Positions 10,805 to 22,488 of a stretch of DNA of 64,000 nt are shown here, piece by piece. The stretch comes from Stomoxys calcitrans. Taxonomy: Eukaryota; Arthropoda; Insecta; Diptera; Muscidae. The stretch covers positions 182,078,262 through 182,142,261 of the forward strand of contig NC_081555.1 of assembly GCF_963082655.1 (NCBI RefSeq), read 5' to 3'. The position numbers and the translations under genes are program-made. Under the pieces are notes generated by a model that did not search any database, was not told the DNA's origin, and saw only the letters and a list, made by a program, of their open reading frames with translations. Position 1 is the stretch's first letter; every line of letters starts with the position of its first letter.

Positions 10805-11990
10805 CCATTTTTGGATATAGCTGCTATATAGACCTGTTTTCTGATAAAGGGTCTAATGTCCATATTCATCCGATTTAACTGAAATTTTAAACAGTGAGTA
10901 GTTTTAGGCCTCCCGACATCTGACCCAAATATGGTCCATATCGGACTATATTTATATATAGCTGCCAAATATACCGATCTCCCGAAAGAGGATCTGAAGC
11001 CCATAAAAGCTTTATTTTTTAACCAATTTCACTGAAATTTGAAACAGTGAAATATTTTAAGCCTCCCGACATCTGAAGTGTATATGGTTCAGATCGGACT
11101 TTATTTAGATATAGCTGCCATACTGACCGATCTCCCGATAGAGGGTCTGAAGGCCATAAAAGCTTTATTTTTTAACCGATTTCGCTGAAATTTGAAATAT
11201 AGAGTAGTTTTATGACTCCTAACACAGGACCAAAATGTGGTTCAGATCTTACTATATTCAGATATAGCTGCCATATGGACCGATCTGCCGATAAAAGGTC
11301 TGAAGCCTATAAAAGCATTATTTTTTGCCCAATTTCGCTGAAATTTGAAACAGTGAGTTATTTGAAGTCTCCCGACATCTGATCTAAGTATGGTTCAGAT
11401 CGGACTATATTTAGATATAGCTGCAATGTAGACCGATCTCCCGTTAAGGGGTCTGAAGGCCATAAAGGCTTTAATTTTTATCAGATTTCGCTGAAATTTG
11501 GAACAGTACTCAGCTTTAAGCCTCCCGACATCTGATTTTAATATGGATTAGATCGGACTATATTTAGATATAGCTGCCATATAGACCGATCTCCCGATAA
11601 AGGGTCTGAAGCTTATTAAAGCTTTTTTTATTACCCGATTTCGCTGAAATTTAAAACGGTGAGTTATTTTCAGCCTTCTGATATGGTTCCGATCGGACTA
11701 TATTTAGATATAGCTGTCATATAGACCGATCTGCCGATCAAGGGTCTGAAGCCCATAAAAGCTTTATTTTCCAACAGATTTCCCTGAAATTTGAAATAGT
11801 GAATAGATTTCGACCTCCCAACATCCGACCAAAATATAATTCTGATCGGACTATATTTAGATATAGCTGCCATATAGACCGATCTGCCGATAAGGGGACT
11901 GAAGCCTATAAAAGCTTTAGTTATTACCAGACTTCGCTGAAATTCGAAACAGAGAGTTTTTCTGAGCCTCAAGATATTCGACCTTAATAT
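10805..11990 (+). repeat. 153-bp tandem array
   Basis: The motif 'gctgcc' of 'atatagctgccatatagacc' recurs at 10961, 11114, 11267, 11420 and 11573, a spacing of exactly 153 each time, then at 11713 and 11867 (spacings 140 and 154). An earlier unit lies at 10820. Each unit also carries 'ccgatttcgctgaaatttga' and 'cctcccgacatctga'. Confidence 0.9.
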
Positions 11991-12190
11991 GGTTCAGGTC
12001 GTTTTATGATTGAATATATCTACCAAAGAGACCAATATTTTTTTCTACAAAATTGAATAGTGACATATATATTAGACCACTCAATATCCATGCCAAATTT
12101 GGGTGCCGAAGTTATCCAATTTTCTCAGGATTGAGACGAAATGGGGTTTAAAAGTTTGCCCCGGCTGAACTTAATGCCTTTTTACTTGTT

Positions 12191-13705
12191 TGGCTTTTAA
12201 CTCTTTTTCTTGAGCTTTCCACATAAAAAACCACACGATTTTCGAAAGGAAACAGTGTTTTTGGCATGGCCACTTGATCTACTATGGCATAGTAGTTGGC
12301 AGCTTTTCCTTTTTCATTTATTTCAAACCCAAGGTGACTGCCTCCAAATAATCCTTGTCATTCTTGAAATGTGTTTTGCCATCCCCGCCAAAACCTTAGC
12401 TAAAACATTCGAAGAGACAAACACCCGCACATACACACAGACATGCAATTGTTACTTGAACAGACACGCTTCTACCATATCTAATTTTTCAGTTTCCATC
12501 TTGTTTTTAAATTGCGGCTTTTTGTCACACAGTTTCCTAGCTTCCATGGTAACGGAAGCCGCCGTATTAACTAAATAAGAGACGAAGTTTTCCGTGCACC
12601 GTAACACCGCTGTCGTAATGCCATAATTCTGTTACAGTGTTCGGCAGTTGAATGGCTGTTACCTTGTTATACTGAGAAAAGGTGCCGAAAATGCTCGTAA
12701 TAATACTTCCGTGTTTCTAATTTGAATTCATGAATAATTTCACAATTTTAATGAAATAACCATGGAAAATCTCCCTTCCTCCGACGAGCAGCACGACCTA
12801 CACCACCCAGCACCATCCAGCTCCATTCCAGACCACTTCCTGAAACTGCTCCAAAATAAAATAATATTTTTTGTTTTGTTTCTGACGCAGAACAAAAAAC
12901 AAAACAACGAAATCCTAAATAAATGAAATGTTATGCTCCATAAAATTTGGAGCAAGCTAAGAGCCATACACGGGTCCAAACGCACAGGAGGTTCATTCAT
13001 TTATTCACCCGCTCCCTCGTTCCCTCGCTCACCCGGTTGTACGTTCGTTAATACCTTCAAGTACGAGTACATCGAAGTACTATATATAGTACATGTGTGT
13101 GTGTGTGTGTGAGTGGCGGTGAAGTTAGTTACCTGGTTACGCTGACTGTTCGCCTGCTCACTGAAGTATTCATAACTTTTATTATTGCAAGGAAATGGCA
13201 ACGAGGGAAGGAATGAATTTGTATTATTGCATTACAGTTATAAAAGTAAAACAAAATGCCAGGAATTTCCACACACACACACACACACACACAACACTTT
13301 GTAACATCATCTTTTTCATCAGAATCCTTAATTAATTTGTTATTTAGAAATTTGGCCACATATTTTAAGAGTATACGTTTCCCAAACATATAAGTAGACT
13401 GATCAGAATGATATGTGTCTAAAATGAAGGGTTTTCGTGAGGAGAATACAAATATGATGACAAGTTTCAGGGGAGCCGCACATGCCCTCAATAATTTAGA
13501 GTAATCTGTTAATAATATGAGGCCCCAGATATTTGCAGAGCTATCCAAAAATGTTTTTGGAATTAAAAATGGCAAATAAATAATCTTTCTGATCTGAGAG
13601 GGACCCATTGCCCTGAATGTCTACATATTCTGGCTACAGGTTTTATAATATTTGAAGAATTATTTTTTTAAAAGCCACTTTAGGGTGTATCTTTCTATCC
13701 ACAAC
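12191..13705. other. Unique non-coding region with GT and AC microsatellites
   Basis: (GT)n lies at 13094-13112 and (AC)n at 13270-13293. A 159-codon minus-strand open frame (13129-13608) crosses the AC run and has no recognisable domain; I treat it as chance. Confidence 0.55.
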
Positions 13706-13957
13706 ATCCTGGCGAGACCATCAGAAAAAATTTTCAGCGGTGATTTTCCCCTCCTAATGCTGGCAACATTTGTGAGGCCACTATGCCATGTAAAACTTCT
13801 CTCCAAAGAGGTGTCGCAATGCGGTACGCCGTTCGGGCTCGGCTATAAAAAGGAGGCCTCTTATCATTGAGGTAAAACTAGGATCGGACTGCACTCATTG
13901 ATATGTGAGAAGTTTACCCCTGTTTCTTAGTGGAATGTTCATGGGCAAAATTTGCAA
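13706..13957 (+). mobile_element. tRNA-derived SINE, 5'-truncated
   Basis: It begins at 'atcctggcgagaccatcag', just after the B box. The body and tail are complete ('ccgttcgggctcggctat', 'gggcaaaatttgcaa'). 5' truncation is typical of LINE-driven retroposition. Confidence 0.85.
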
Positions 13958-13969
13958 TTCACATCATAG

Positions 13970-14752
13970 CAGTAAGCATTTTAATATAGACACCATAATG
14001 TCCGATCTTCCGATGTCTTAATGACGATATTTAATGAGCTTCAGACCCTTTATCGGGAGTTCGGTCTATATGGCAGCTATATCTCAATATAGTACGATCT
14101 AGTCCATATTAAATTCAGATTTTGGGAGGCTTAAAACTGAGCACTGTTCCAAATTTCAGCGAAATCTGATAAAAAATAAAGCATTTATGGCCTTTAGACC
14201 ATTTATCGGGAGATCACTCTATATGGCAGCTATATCTAAATAAAGTCCGATCTGAACTATATTTAGGTCAGATGGAGGCTTAAAAAACCCACTGCTTAAA
14301 ATTTCAGCGAAATCAGGTAATAGTTGAAGGGAGATCGGTCTATATGAGCCATACTTAGGTCAATTATCGAGAAGCCTTAAACTACCCACTGTTTCAAATT
14401 TCAGCTAAATCAAATGAAAAATAAAGTTTTTACGGGCATTAGACCCTTTATCGGTGAATCGGTCTATATAGCAGCTATATCCAAACATGATCCGATTTGG
14501 CCCTTTCAAAAACTTAACCAGCGTGCATTAAAAAGACATATCAGTGCCAAATTTCAGCTCAATATCTCAATTTTTGAAGGCTCTAGGGTGATTACAACAG
14601 ATGGACGGACAGACATCGTTAAATCGTCTTAGAATTTTACGACGATCCAAAATATATATACTTTGTAGGGTCGGAAATGGATATTTCGATATGTTGCAAA
14701 CGGAATGACTAAATGTATATACCCTCTATCCTACGGTGGTGGGTATAAAAAG
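13970..14752 (-). mobile_element. DINE-1-like element, subfamily B2
   Basis: Minus copy of the same subfamily as 10426-12190: 'ggtctatatggcagctatat' units, 'gatccaaaatatatatactt', 'gggtcggaaatggatattt', and left terminus 'ctacggtggtgggtataaaa' at the high-coordinate end. The right end is missing. Confidence 0.82.
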
Positions 14753-15129
14753 GCATATTTTTTAAGACACTTGTAAATCTACCATCTAAACCCCAATTAC
14801 ATTCAATTCTCATTTTGGGTTTGTTGAAATTTAAGCCAAACTTCAATTTAAGAAATTTGGTAAGTAACAATTTGGATACTTCACAATCCTTAGAATCTTA
14901 AGCTTAAAATTCAAGTCTAAACTTTTGGAGTAGTACGATTTAATTATCTCTCAAATATTATGTTTTTACTACAACCTTTGCTACGAATTTATAAAAAAGC
15001 AAACATCCTTCCATTTATCCTCTTGTATTGGATTTTTCTCTACTCTAATCGTATTTGAAGAATACATGTGTATTCACAACTACTCGTAATTGCAATAAAA
15101 CTAATGTGCATCAACATAAGGGTGCATCA
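14753..15129. other. Short unique spacer
   Basis: AT-rich; no feature recognised. Confidence 0.5.
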
Positions 15130-15284
15130 ACTTATACATCACTACGGTGGTACAGGGTACTATAAATTAGTTCATTTGTTTGTAACACCCAAAATGAAGA
15201 AAGATGAACCCCTAGATATACCGATCGACTCCATTTGTGATTTTGGGTGATATTTTTGGGGTAACGTGGAGGGTGCGCCCCCTT
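15130..15284 (+). mobile_element. DINE-1-like left-end fragment, subfamily C
   Basis: 'cactacggtggtacagggta' and 'tagatataccgatcgact' match the start of the 57225 copy. The last 40 bp ('ggggtaacgtggagggtg') look like a piece of family F. Confidence 0.55.
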
Positions 15285-16682
15285 TCAAAACAAAAACCGC
15301 AGCCAGGACAGAAAACGAGCCTCCGCTTCGCTGGTCAAACGTCTAGATCGCAGAGATAATTGAATATATTTTAATATGCTAGTAGAGCAAGCCGAAAATG
15401 CAGCTAATATTGGAAAAATGCATGGTGTCTACGAGTCAATAAAACAAATGAGCGGCAACAATATAAGGCCTGCGACAATAATAGAAGATGAGGACGAATC
15501 GGAATTGACAACACCCTAATAGCAATTAGAAATATGGCGCGAAATTGTCAGCTCCGAAGGGCCAACAACCAAGAACAGAAGCTACGACCCTCCTAATCCC
15601 TCAATATGTCGTAACATCCGCAGGGATATAACTACAGTCCCACCCTCTTAATCTCCCAATACACCGTAACCCCCCAGGGATAAATCTACAGCCCCACCCA
15701 CCTGCGAAGAAATTGAGGCCGTTCTGGTCTCACTTAAAAATGGCAAATCAAATGGTTCTGACAACGTACCTGTCGAACTGTTGCGGTATGAAGCACACCC
15801 CTTTGCTCAATTAACCACCACCAACAACCGAGAATGCTGGGATACAAATGTTATTCCCACAGAATGGAAGTAGGGAATCATGGTTACGAGTTCAAAGAAG
15901 GGTGACATCAGCCAGTGCAAAAACTGGAGAGAGATAAGTCTACTAAACGCAATAAATAAGGTAATGGCAAACCTTCTGATGCCGCGTATTTTACCTGCAC
16001 TTGTTAGCATGTTGAGTAAGGAACAGGCGGGTTTCCGGCCAGGATGTTCTTGGGCGATCACATCAATTATTTGCGTATCATCATTGAACAATATATACAT
16101 TGAACTCAATACACACCTATACCTTTTATTCATCGACTTCCGAGCATGCCTTTGACACAGTTTAGCGAAGCCCTATTTGGAGTACGCTGTTGAATAAGGG
16201 CATCCCACTTAAGATCGTGACGCTAATAACGGAGCTGTAAAGGAATACTGAAGTTTCGGTCCGTTGCGATAGAAAAAGAGCCTCCTTTCGGGCTCGATAA
16301 AAGAGTGAAGCAGGGTTGCATCTTATCGCCGACGCTATTTTCGACTCTACTAGATTCCGTCTTATAGGCGACAAATGCTGGGGCATCCTATGGCATTTGC
16401 TGGGGTATAAACGACATTGACTACGGGAATGACATATGCCTCTTTGCGCATTGATTTAAGCACATTAAAGAAAATTGGAACAATTGAATGAAACTGCGGC
16501 CAAAGTAGGCCTCAAAATATACATTGCAAAGACCAAATTGATGCGGACAAGAACCACAAATCTGACACCACTCACTAAAAACGGTCATGTCATTGCAAAA
16601 TGTTGATAATTTTTCCTATCTTGGCAGCAAAATTACAAAGGACGGATGATCCGCGATTGCATCAAAAAGGCTAGAAGCGCCT

Positions 16683-17585
16683 TTTTATACCCACCACCGA
16701 AGGATTGGGGTATATTCATTTTGTCATTCCGTTTGCAACACATCGAAATATCCATTTCCGACCCTATAAAGTATATATTGGGTTGCCCAAAAAGTAATTG
16801 CGGATTTTTCATATAGTCGGCGTTGACAAATTTTTTCACAGCTTGTGACTCTGTAATTGCATTCTTTCTTCTGTCAGTTATCAGCTGTTACTTTTAGCTT
16901 GCTTTAGAAAAAAAGTGTAAAAAAAGTATATTTGATTAAAGTTCATTCTAAATTTTATTAAAAATAAATTTACTTTCTTTTAAAAAATCCGCAATTACTT
17001 TTTAGGCAACCCAATATATTCTTTATCAGTGTAAAAATCTAAGACGATCTAGACATTTCTGTCCGTCCTTCTGTTGAAATCACGCTACAGTCTTTAAAAA
17101 TTCCGCGGAAACTTTGCACAGATTCTTTTTTTGCCCATAAGCAGGTTAAGTTCGAAGATGAGCTATATCGGACTATATCTTCATATAGACCAATCCTCCG
17201 ATTTAGCGTCTTAGGCCCATAAGAGCCACATTTATTACCCGATTTTGCTGAAATTTGCGACAGTAAGTTGTGTTAAGCCCTTCAACATCCTTCGTCGATT
17301 TGGCTCAGATCGGTCTAGATTTGGATATAGCTGCCATATAGACCGATCTCTCGATTTGAGGTCTTGCGCCCATAAAAGGCGCATTTATTGTCCGATTTTG
17401 CCAAAATTTGGAACAATAACTTGCGTTAGGCCCTTCAACATCCTTCTTCAAGTTGGCTCAGATCGGTCAAGATTTGGATATAGCTGCCATATAGACCGAT
17501 CTCTCGATTTAAGGCTTTGGGGCCATAAAAGGCGCATTAATTGCCCTATGTCGCCGAAATTTAGGACAATGAGTTGTTCGAGTTT
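16683..17585 (+). mobile_element. DINE-1-like element, subfamily B, inside the LINE
   Basis: The left end 'ttttatacccaccaccgaag' is followed by 'ccgaccctataaagtatata', interrupted by a MITE, then 'tcagtgtaaaaatctaagac' and units with 'gctgcc' at 17330 and 17483 (spacing 153). The right end with its hairpin is absent. Confidence 0.85.
16778..17014. mobile_element. MITE with TTGGGTTGCCC termini, copy 1
   Basis: 237 bp. The terminal inverted repeats start TTGGGTTGCCCAAAAAGTAA and end with the complement of this over about 30 bp (one mismatch). TA is present on both sides (16776-16777 and 17015-17016). The ends are of Tc1/mariner type and there is no transposase. It is inserted in the (TA)n seed of the DINE copy. 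A near-identical copy is at 54624-54859. Confidence 0.92.
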
Positions 17586-17899
17586 TCTGGCCAAACTGCA
17601 TTTTGAATGAACAAACATTACCCATGTCGATGTAGATTTCCGGAAAAGAAAATGAACTTGTTTGGGTCATATCCTACGACGACCGCGCGATGATATATCG
17701 ACAAATGTCCTAAGAAGTGACGCCCGTGAAACACATGGATCCGCTGCATGAAAAGAGAGTTGGAATCAATACATATATCGTGGAATCAAGCCGAGGCTTT
17801 GCCCAACAAAAGAGTTAGATGGAGAAAGCTTGTTGATGTCCTTTGTTCACACTGAACTTTTTTTTACTATTGGTCGTATGTTGTTGCAATATATTTTAT

Positions 17900-18235
17900 A
17901 TACTTCTACATGCATTGATGGAGAGTATCGGCGTTTTATGAACCACGAACTGTATGACGACATTAGCTAAGTTAAACGTATCATGAATGAAGAAGCAAAA
18001 TGAGTGAAGAAGCACCAGCGTCGAAATCTTTTAAAGGCGAGCAATGTGGTGCACGCATACCGAAACGGCCAAAACTCCGATGGAAAGATCAAATGGAGAA
18101 AGACATCTCGAACTTGGTGTCAGAGATTGGGGTAGGGACGAAGAAGATGGAGAAGCTTGGAAAGTTATTCTAAGTTCGGCCTATGGAACAAATGTTCTGT
18201 CATAGCCAATTTAAGTAAAGCAAAGAATTACTCTT
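17900..18235 (+). pseudogene. LINE 3'-end fragment, RTE-like (same family as 62609-64000)
   Basis: This is the C-terminal tail of an RTE-like LINE protein. The blocks are 'NHELYDDIS' then, after frameshifts, 'RPKLRWKDQMEKDIS' (about 18070-18110), 'VSEIGVGTK' and the end around 'LSSAYGTNVLS'. The same order of blocks is seen in the minus-strand LINE at 62640-62880, and the 3' UTR 'ctgtcatagccaattt' is shared. It is 5'-truncated and non-functional. Confidence 0.7.
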
Positions 18236-18239
18236 TGAT

Positions 18240-21200
18240 TCTGGCATTATGTACGAATTTTGGTCAAATTTAAGAAAATATTAATTTCGACGACTATGCC
18301 TACAAGGCCAATGTGCTGAGGGGTGTCAAAAGGTTGGCTTTGCCTAACTTTAGACCGTGCTTAGTTGTTTTCTAGTGAAACTATGGTGGTGGCTTGCCAA
18401 GCAATGTCATTTAGATTTCTGCCAACCCTTGCGTATGCATTCCAATTTTAAACAAAAAAATTTTCGAAATAAAAAACGCACTCTATGGCTCACTTGCATT
18501 GTGATGATTTCTGCAACTTTTATGCATATATGGATGAAAATCAAATGTGCACATCCATGAATGCATAGAAAAATGCCTCAGGGTGAATATTGCCATCAAT
18601 CAGGATGTATATTCCCTGTCTGTGACAAACTTGTATCGCGACAAAAAAAGTAATACCGCGTAAGCAAAATCAAAAAAGTTATGTTAGTGCACACATCTAC
18701 AAATGGTAGTAGTGCATGTAGTGGGGTGTACCGAAATAACTTTTGCCGATATTCAGTTTCGGGCGAGATCTTATTTCATTGAACAGACATGTGGATACAA
18801 TCGTCTATGGAAAAATTCAATACATGTGGAAAAACACGCCGATTAGAGCGCGCTCAATTCGAATTTGACGTACAAACAAAAGTCTGGATTACTTTCTGTG
18901 CCTAGACTAGTACATCACGTGTGATAGCAGCTTTAGTAGCTACATTTTCTGTAGTTTACAGCATTTTTTTAATCACTCTTTAGAAAAGATCTCCATGCGG
19001 AACACTCTAATGTGCATGTGCATGTGCTTGTATGTAAATACGTTGAATGCCACAAATTCGTTTTGTAAAATCCATCAAAATCGAAATCAACATTAATAAA
19101 TAATACATTTTGTGCCGTGCAATTCAAGGCAACAACAACAACAACAACAACAACGCACACACTCCAATGCCAAGAACTTGGCAAACACAACAACGGCAAC
19201 AACAACCGAGTACCCAGTGAGATATATATATCGAATTCCCACACACCCATGCACAGCACTCCAGCATGATGAAATCTACCCCGCTGTTGGCAGGCTCTTG
19301 CTGTCGAAGCATGAACTGAGGCAGCGGTGAACGGCGGGTGGGGTAGGGAGCAGAGTAATTGCGGTTGTATAATCCTTGCGAAGACAGTTTAAGCGTAAAA
19401 TGGATTTGTGCCTTATGCACATTTACACCGATGTAAGGCTGCTCCCCCCACCCCCATGCTCTGATATTCCAATTTGTGCCGAGAGAGAACACAATGATTC
19501 AAAACGCCATACACAAATACAATGTTAGGGCGCGAGCCGAAAAGAGAAAGCCAAATAGGAAGGCAGACTAACGATATGCAATTGAATTTAAACGTTAAAC
19601 GACTTTGCTGTTGCTGCATTCGCAATCACATACTCCCACATATGTGTGTGTGTGCGGGTGTGTGGATGAGTGCGGGCATGTGGCTGAGCTGCTTGTTCAC
19701 AAACATGTTTGTTTCAACATTCGTAAATGCCAGTCGTGTGGCACCAACTGCTGATTTGGCAGAATGCATCCGAGTTCACAGTGAATTTGAAGGTTGTGTA
19801 AAAACATCTTGTTCGACTGGCTGGCAGGCTGGCAGCCTATCCCTGTGTCTGTGTGTCTATGCGTCAACCTTAGCACCAAGGGTGTAGAAGTTCTCCACTT
19901 CACAAGTGGGTCCTGCCAGGCATATCGCACCACTTCACACCATGCACCACATTTATACTTCAACAATTTCTGGTTGCGTTAGCGTTAAGTTCATTGGTAG
20001 TTTTAGTTGGCTGTTGGTGACGCCTTTGCCATGTGGCTGTGCCTGCAAGAGTGCGTTTGTTTTTTTCTGCATTCAAATGTTGACCGCGCTTTCATCATTG
20101 CAGCCTATTAGTTGTTAAATGCGGTTAAACACAGTGTCAAACCGCAAGGCTCTACTCTTCATTTCACACCTCAATCCCCTAAAAAGAATAGTCCACAAAA
20201 AAGAAAACAATTTTCCTGCATTGCCGCACAAGACCTTACATCAGTCGGTTTTGTTTGTGTGCTCGTCCGTCCGTCCGTCCGTACGTCTTTTTCCTTTCCA
20301 CCGCTGCGGTAAAGTCTAAAAGGTGGCATGTAAATAGTATACTAAATGCCGGAAGTGTGTTCATGCATGCACATGTGGCTTTTTGGAGGAAAATTTAATG
20401 GTTTGGTTCCGTAGGAATTTATGTGAATATTTGGTGGAGATTTTCCTTGGGTAATCCCCATAACACATAACACACGAGTGAAAGCTTTGCGGGTGTTTGA
20501 GGTTATGTGAGTGTTTGGTGTCTGTTGCCGTTTGAGCAAGAGTCCGTGTGTGTGTGTGTGTGTGTGTGAAGGCCGCATAGACATTGTGGTTTCTTAAGCA
20601 TTCCCAGGAATGTCTTCTGGGTATGGTGTAACAAATTCATCACTCCATCATACAACAAATCACTTGGCTTCCATGGCACTCTATTGATGGGAAGGCATTC
20701 ATTCAGCCTTCCATTAACAATTTCGAAAATCCTAATTCATGGCAGCTGAGAAGCAAAATTAATTCCTTTTAAATGATTACACTAATCGTAAAAAGTCTTG
20801 CTTTATTTAAGCTCTTCTAAGTTTAAGAAGGGACGTAAAGACGTAATTGCCTTTATATGGATGCTCATTATGTATGTAATCTTATTAGCCATATTTATCA
20901 TAAGACATATTTTCTATTAAACCTTCTTGGATGACAATATGCCAAGTCACGATTTTAAGTGTTTGCAGTGTATTTTTCTATTACTTTTACGTGATGCAGA
21001 TAAAATGGGCCATTCGAGTAATTTTTAATCGATGCAGGGCAATTTGGTCTGCTCAAATTTCGAATCTCAAAGGCAATAAAAAAATTATCATAAAAAGTAA
21101 ATGCAAATAAGGCAATGAGGATTAAAGTTAAATCATAATTAGCCTGAATCATGTCCTGACACTCCCCTAATATGCATTAAATGGCAAAATGACAAAACGC

Positions 21201-21330
21201 AGGAAATTTTAGAAAATAATCATGGAGCCTTTGCTTATACCACCATTAAGAAAAAAGGCGTTTCATATGTTAAAGATTAAAATAACAGTTACATCTTATT
21301 CAATGATTCTATGGAGAACAAAAAATAATT
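18240..21330. other. Unique non-coding region
   Basis: About 3 kb without recognised elements. It contains (CAA)n at 19131-19156, a short (GTCC)n at about 20262-20286 outside any DINE, and (GT)n at 20546-20568. Open frames are short and overlap on both strands. Probably intron or intergenic of a large gene. Confidence 0.55.
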
Positions 21331-22488
21331 AACAAGTAAAAGCGTTCTAAGTTTGGCCGAGACGAATCTTATATACCCTTCAACAAGGATCGCATTTGTT
21401 GAGTTCTTTTCCCGGTGTCTCTTTTTAGGCAAACAAAGGAAAGGAAAGGGTAAAAGAAAAGATTTGCTATGCTATTGAAGATATATCAAGTCATGGTCTG
21501 ATACGGACCATAATGGTATGAATGTTGGAGACCACAATAGAAGTCATTCAGCCAAATCGAATAAGGATTTCGCCCTTTGGGGGCTCAAAAATAAAATAGG
21601 GAAATAGTTTTATATGGAAGCTGTATTAGGTTATAGACCGATTCGGACCATATTTGACACGTGTTAAAGACATGACTTTGAAGAAGCCGTTGTACAAAAT
21701 TTCACCCAAATCAGATAATAATTGCGCCCTATAGAAACTCAAGAGGTCAAAATCCCAGATCGGTTTATATGGCAGCTATATTAGGTTATGAACTGATTTG
21801 AACCATACTTTGCACAGTTGTTGAAAGTCATAACGAAACATGTGGTGCAAAATTTTAGCGAAATCGGATAGAATTGGCGTCCTATAAAGGCTTAGGAAGT
21901 CAAGACCCCTATATCAGCTATATCAGGTTATACATTGACTTCACCCGTACTTAGCACAGTTGTTGCAAATCATAGCAAAACATCTCATTCAACATTTCAG
22001 CCAAATCGGATAAGAATTGCGCTCTCTAGGGGCTCAAGAAGCCAAGATTCAAGATCGGTTTATATGACAGCTATATCAGGTTATGGACCGATTGGAACCA
22101 TACTTGGCACCGTTATTGGAAGTCATAACAAAACACGTCATGCTAAATTTCAGCCAAATCGGATAGGAATTGCACCCTCTAGAGGCCCAAGAAGTCAAGA
22201 CCCCAGATCGGTTTATATGACAGCTATATCAGCTTATTAACCGAACTCAACCATACTTAGCACAGTTGTTGAAAATCAAAAAAGAACACCTCATGCAAAA
22301 TTTCAGCCAAATCGGATAAAATTTGCGCCCTGTAGTGGCTCAAGAAGTCAAGATCCAAGATTGGTATATATGGCAGCTATATCAAAACATGCACCGATAT
22401 GGCCCATTAACAATAAGAAGTATTTGTGCAAAATTTCAAGCGGCTAGCTTTATTCCTTCGAAAGTTAGCGTGCTTTCTACAGACAGAT
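21331..22488 (-). mobile_element. DINE-1-like element, subfamily A
   Basis: Right end 'aacaagtaaaagcg' with a decayed hairpin ('gtttggccgagacgaat'). Units are anchored at 22066, 22219 and 22372 (153 bp apart). It is cut at about 22488 before the microsatellite and left end, where family F begins. Confidence 0.85.

Larger units (their letters stand above)
10426..12190 (+). mobile_element. DINE-1-like element with long 153-bp array (subfamily B2)
   Basis: The left end 'ttttatacccaccaccg' is followed by 'ccgaccctacaaagtattt', the (GTCY)n stretch at 10568-10700 and about eight tandem units. It ends with a decayed hairpin ('tttgccccggctgaac') and 'ttttacttgtt'. The 'ccgaccctataaagtatata' and (GTCY)n blocks are the shared core of Drosophila mini-me/DINE-1. 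No protein is encoded. Confidence 0.88.
15285..17860 (+). pseudogene. Non-LTR retrotransposon (LINE) reverse transcriptase, split by a DINE insertion
   Basis: Plus-strand LINE remnant. The parts are a linker region (about 15370-15500), RT N-terminal block 'EEIEAVLVSLKNGKS' (from 15711), 'KKGDISQCKNWREISLL' (15895-15945), 'SKEQAGFRPG' (about 16013-16042), motif A 'LLFIDF' (Asp codon 16135-16137) with a frameshift right after it, motif B 'KQGCILSPTLF' (about 16310-16345), and motif C decayed from YADD to 'YGND' (about 16420-16435). After the DINE at 16683-17585 it resumes with the C-terminal block 'LGHILRRPRDDIS' and 'VRWRKLVDVLCS' (17590-17860). The enzyme would have copied its RNA into DNA at a nicked target. 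Stops, frameshifts and the changed motif C make it dead. RTE-like by appearance. Confidence 0.8.

Noticed and set aside
10805..11990. CRISPR-like array (regular direct repeats)
   Set aside because: Units are contiguous 153-bp tandem repeats without unique spacers, in a eukaryotic genome.
13129..13608. 159-codon minus-strand open frame
   Set aside because: It contains a run coded by (AC)n and has no domain or splice context. One or two frames of this length are expected by chance in 64 kb of six-frame sequence.
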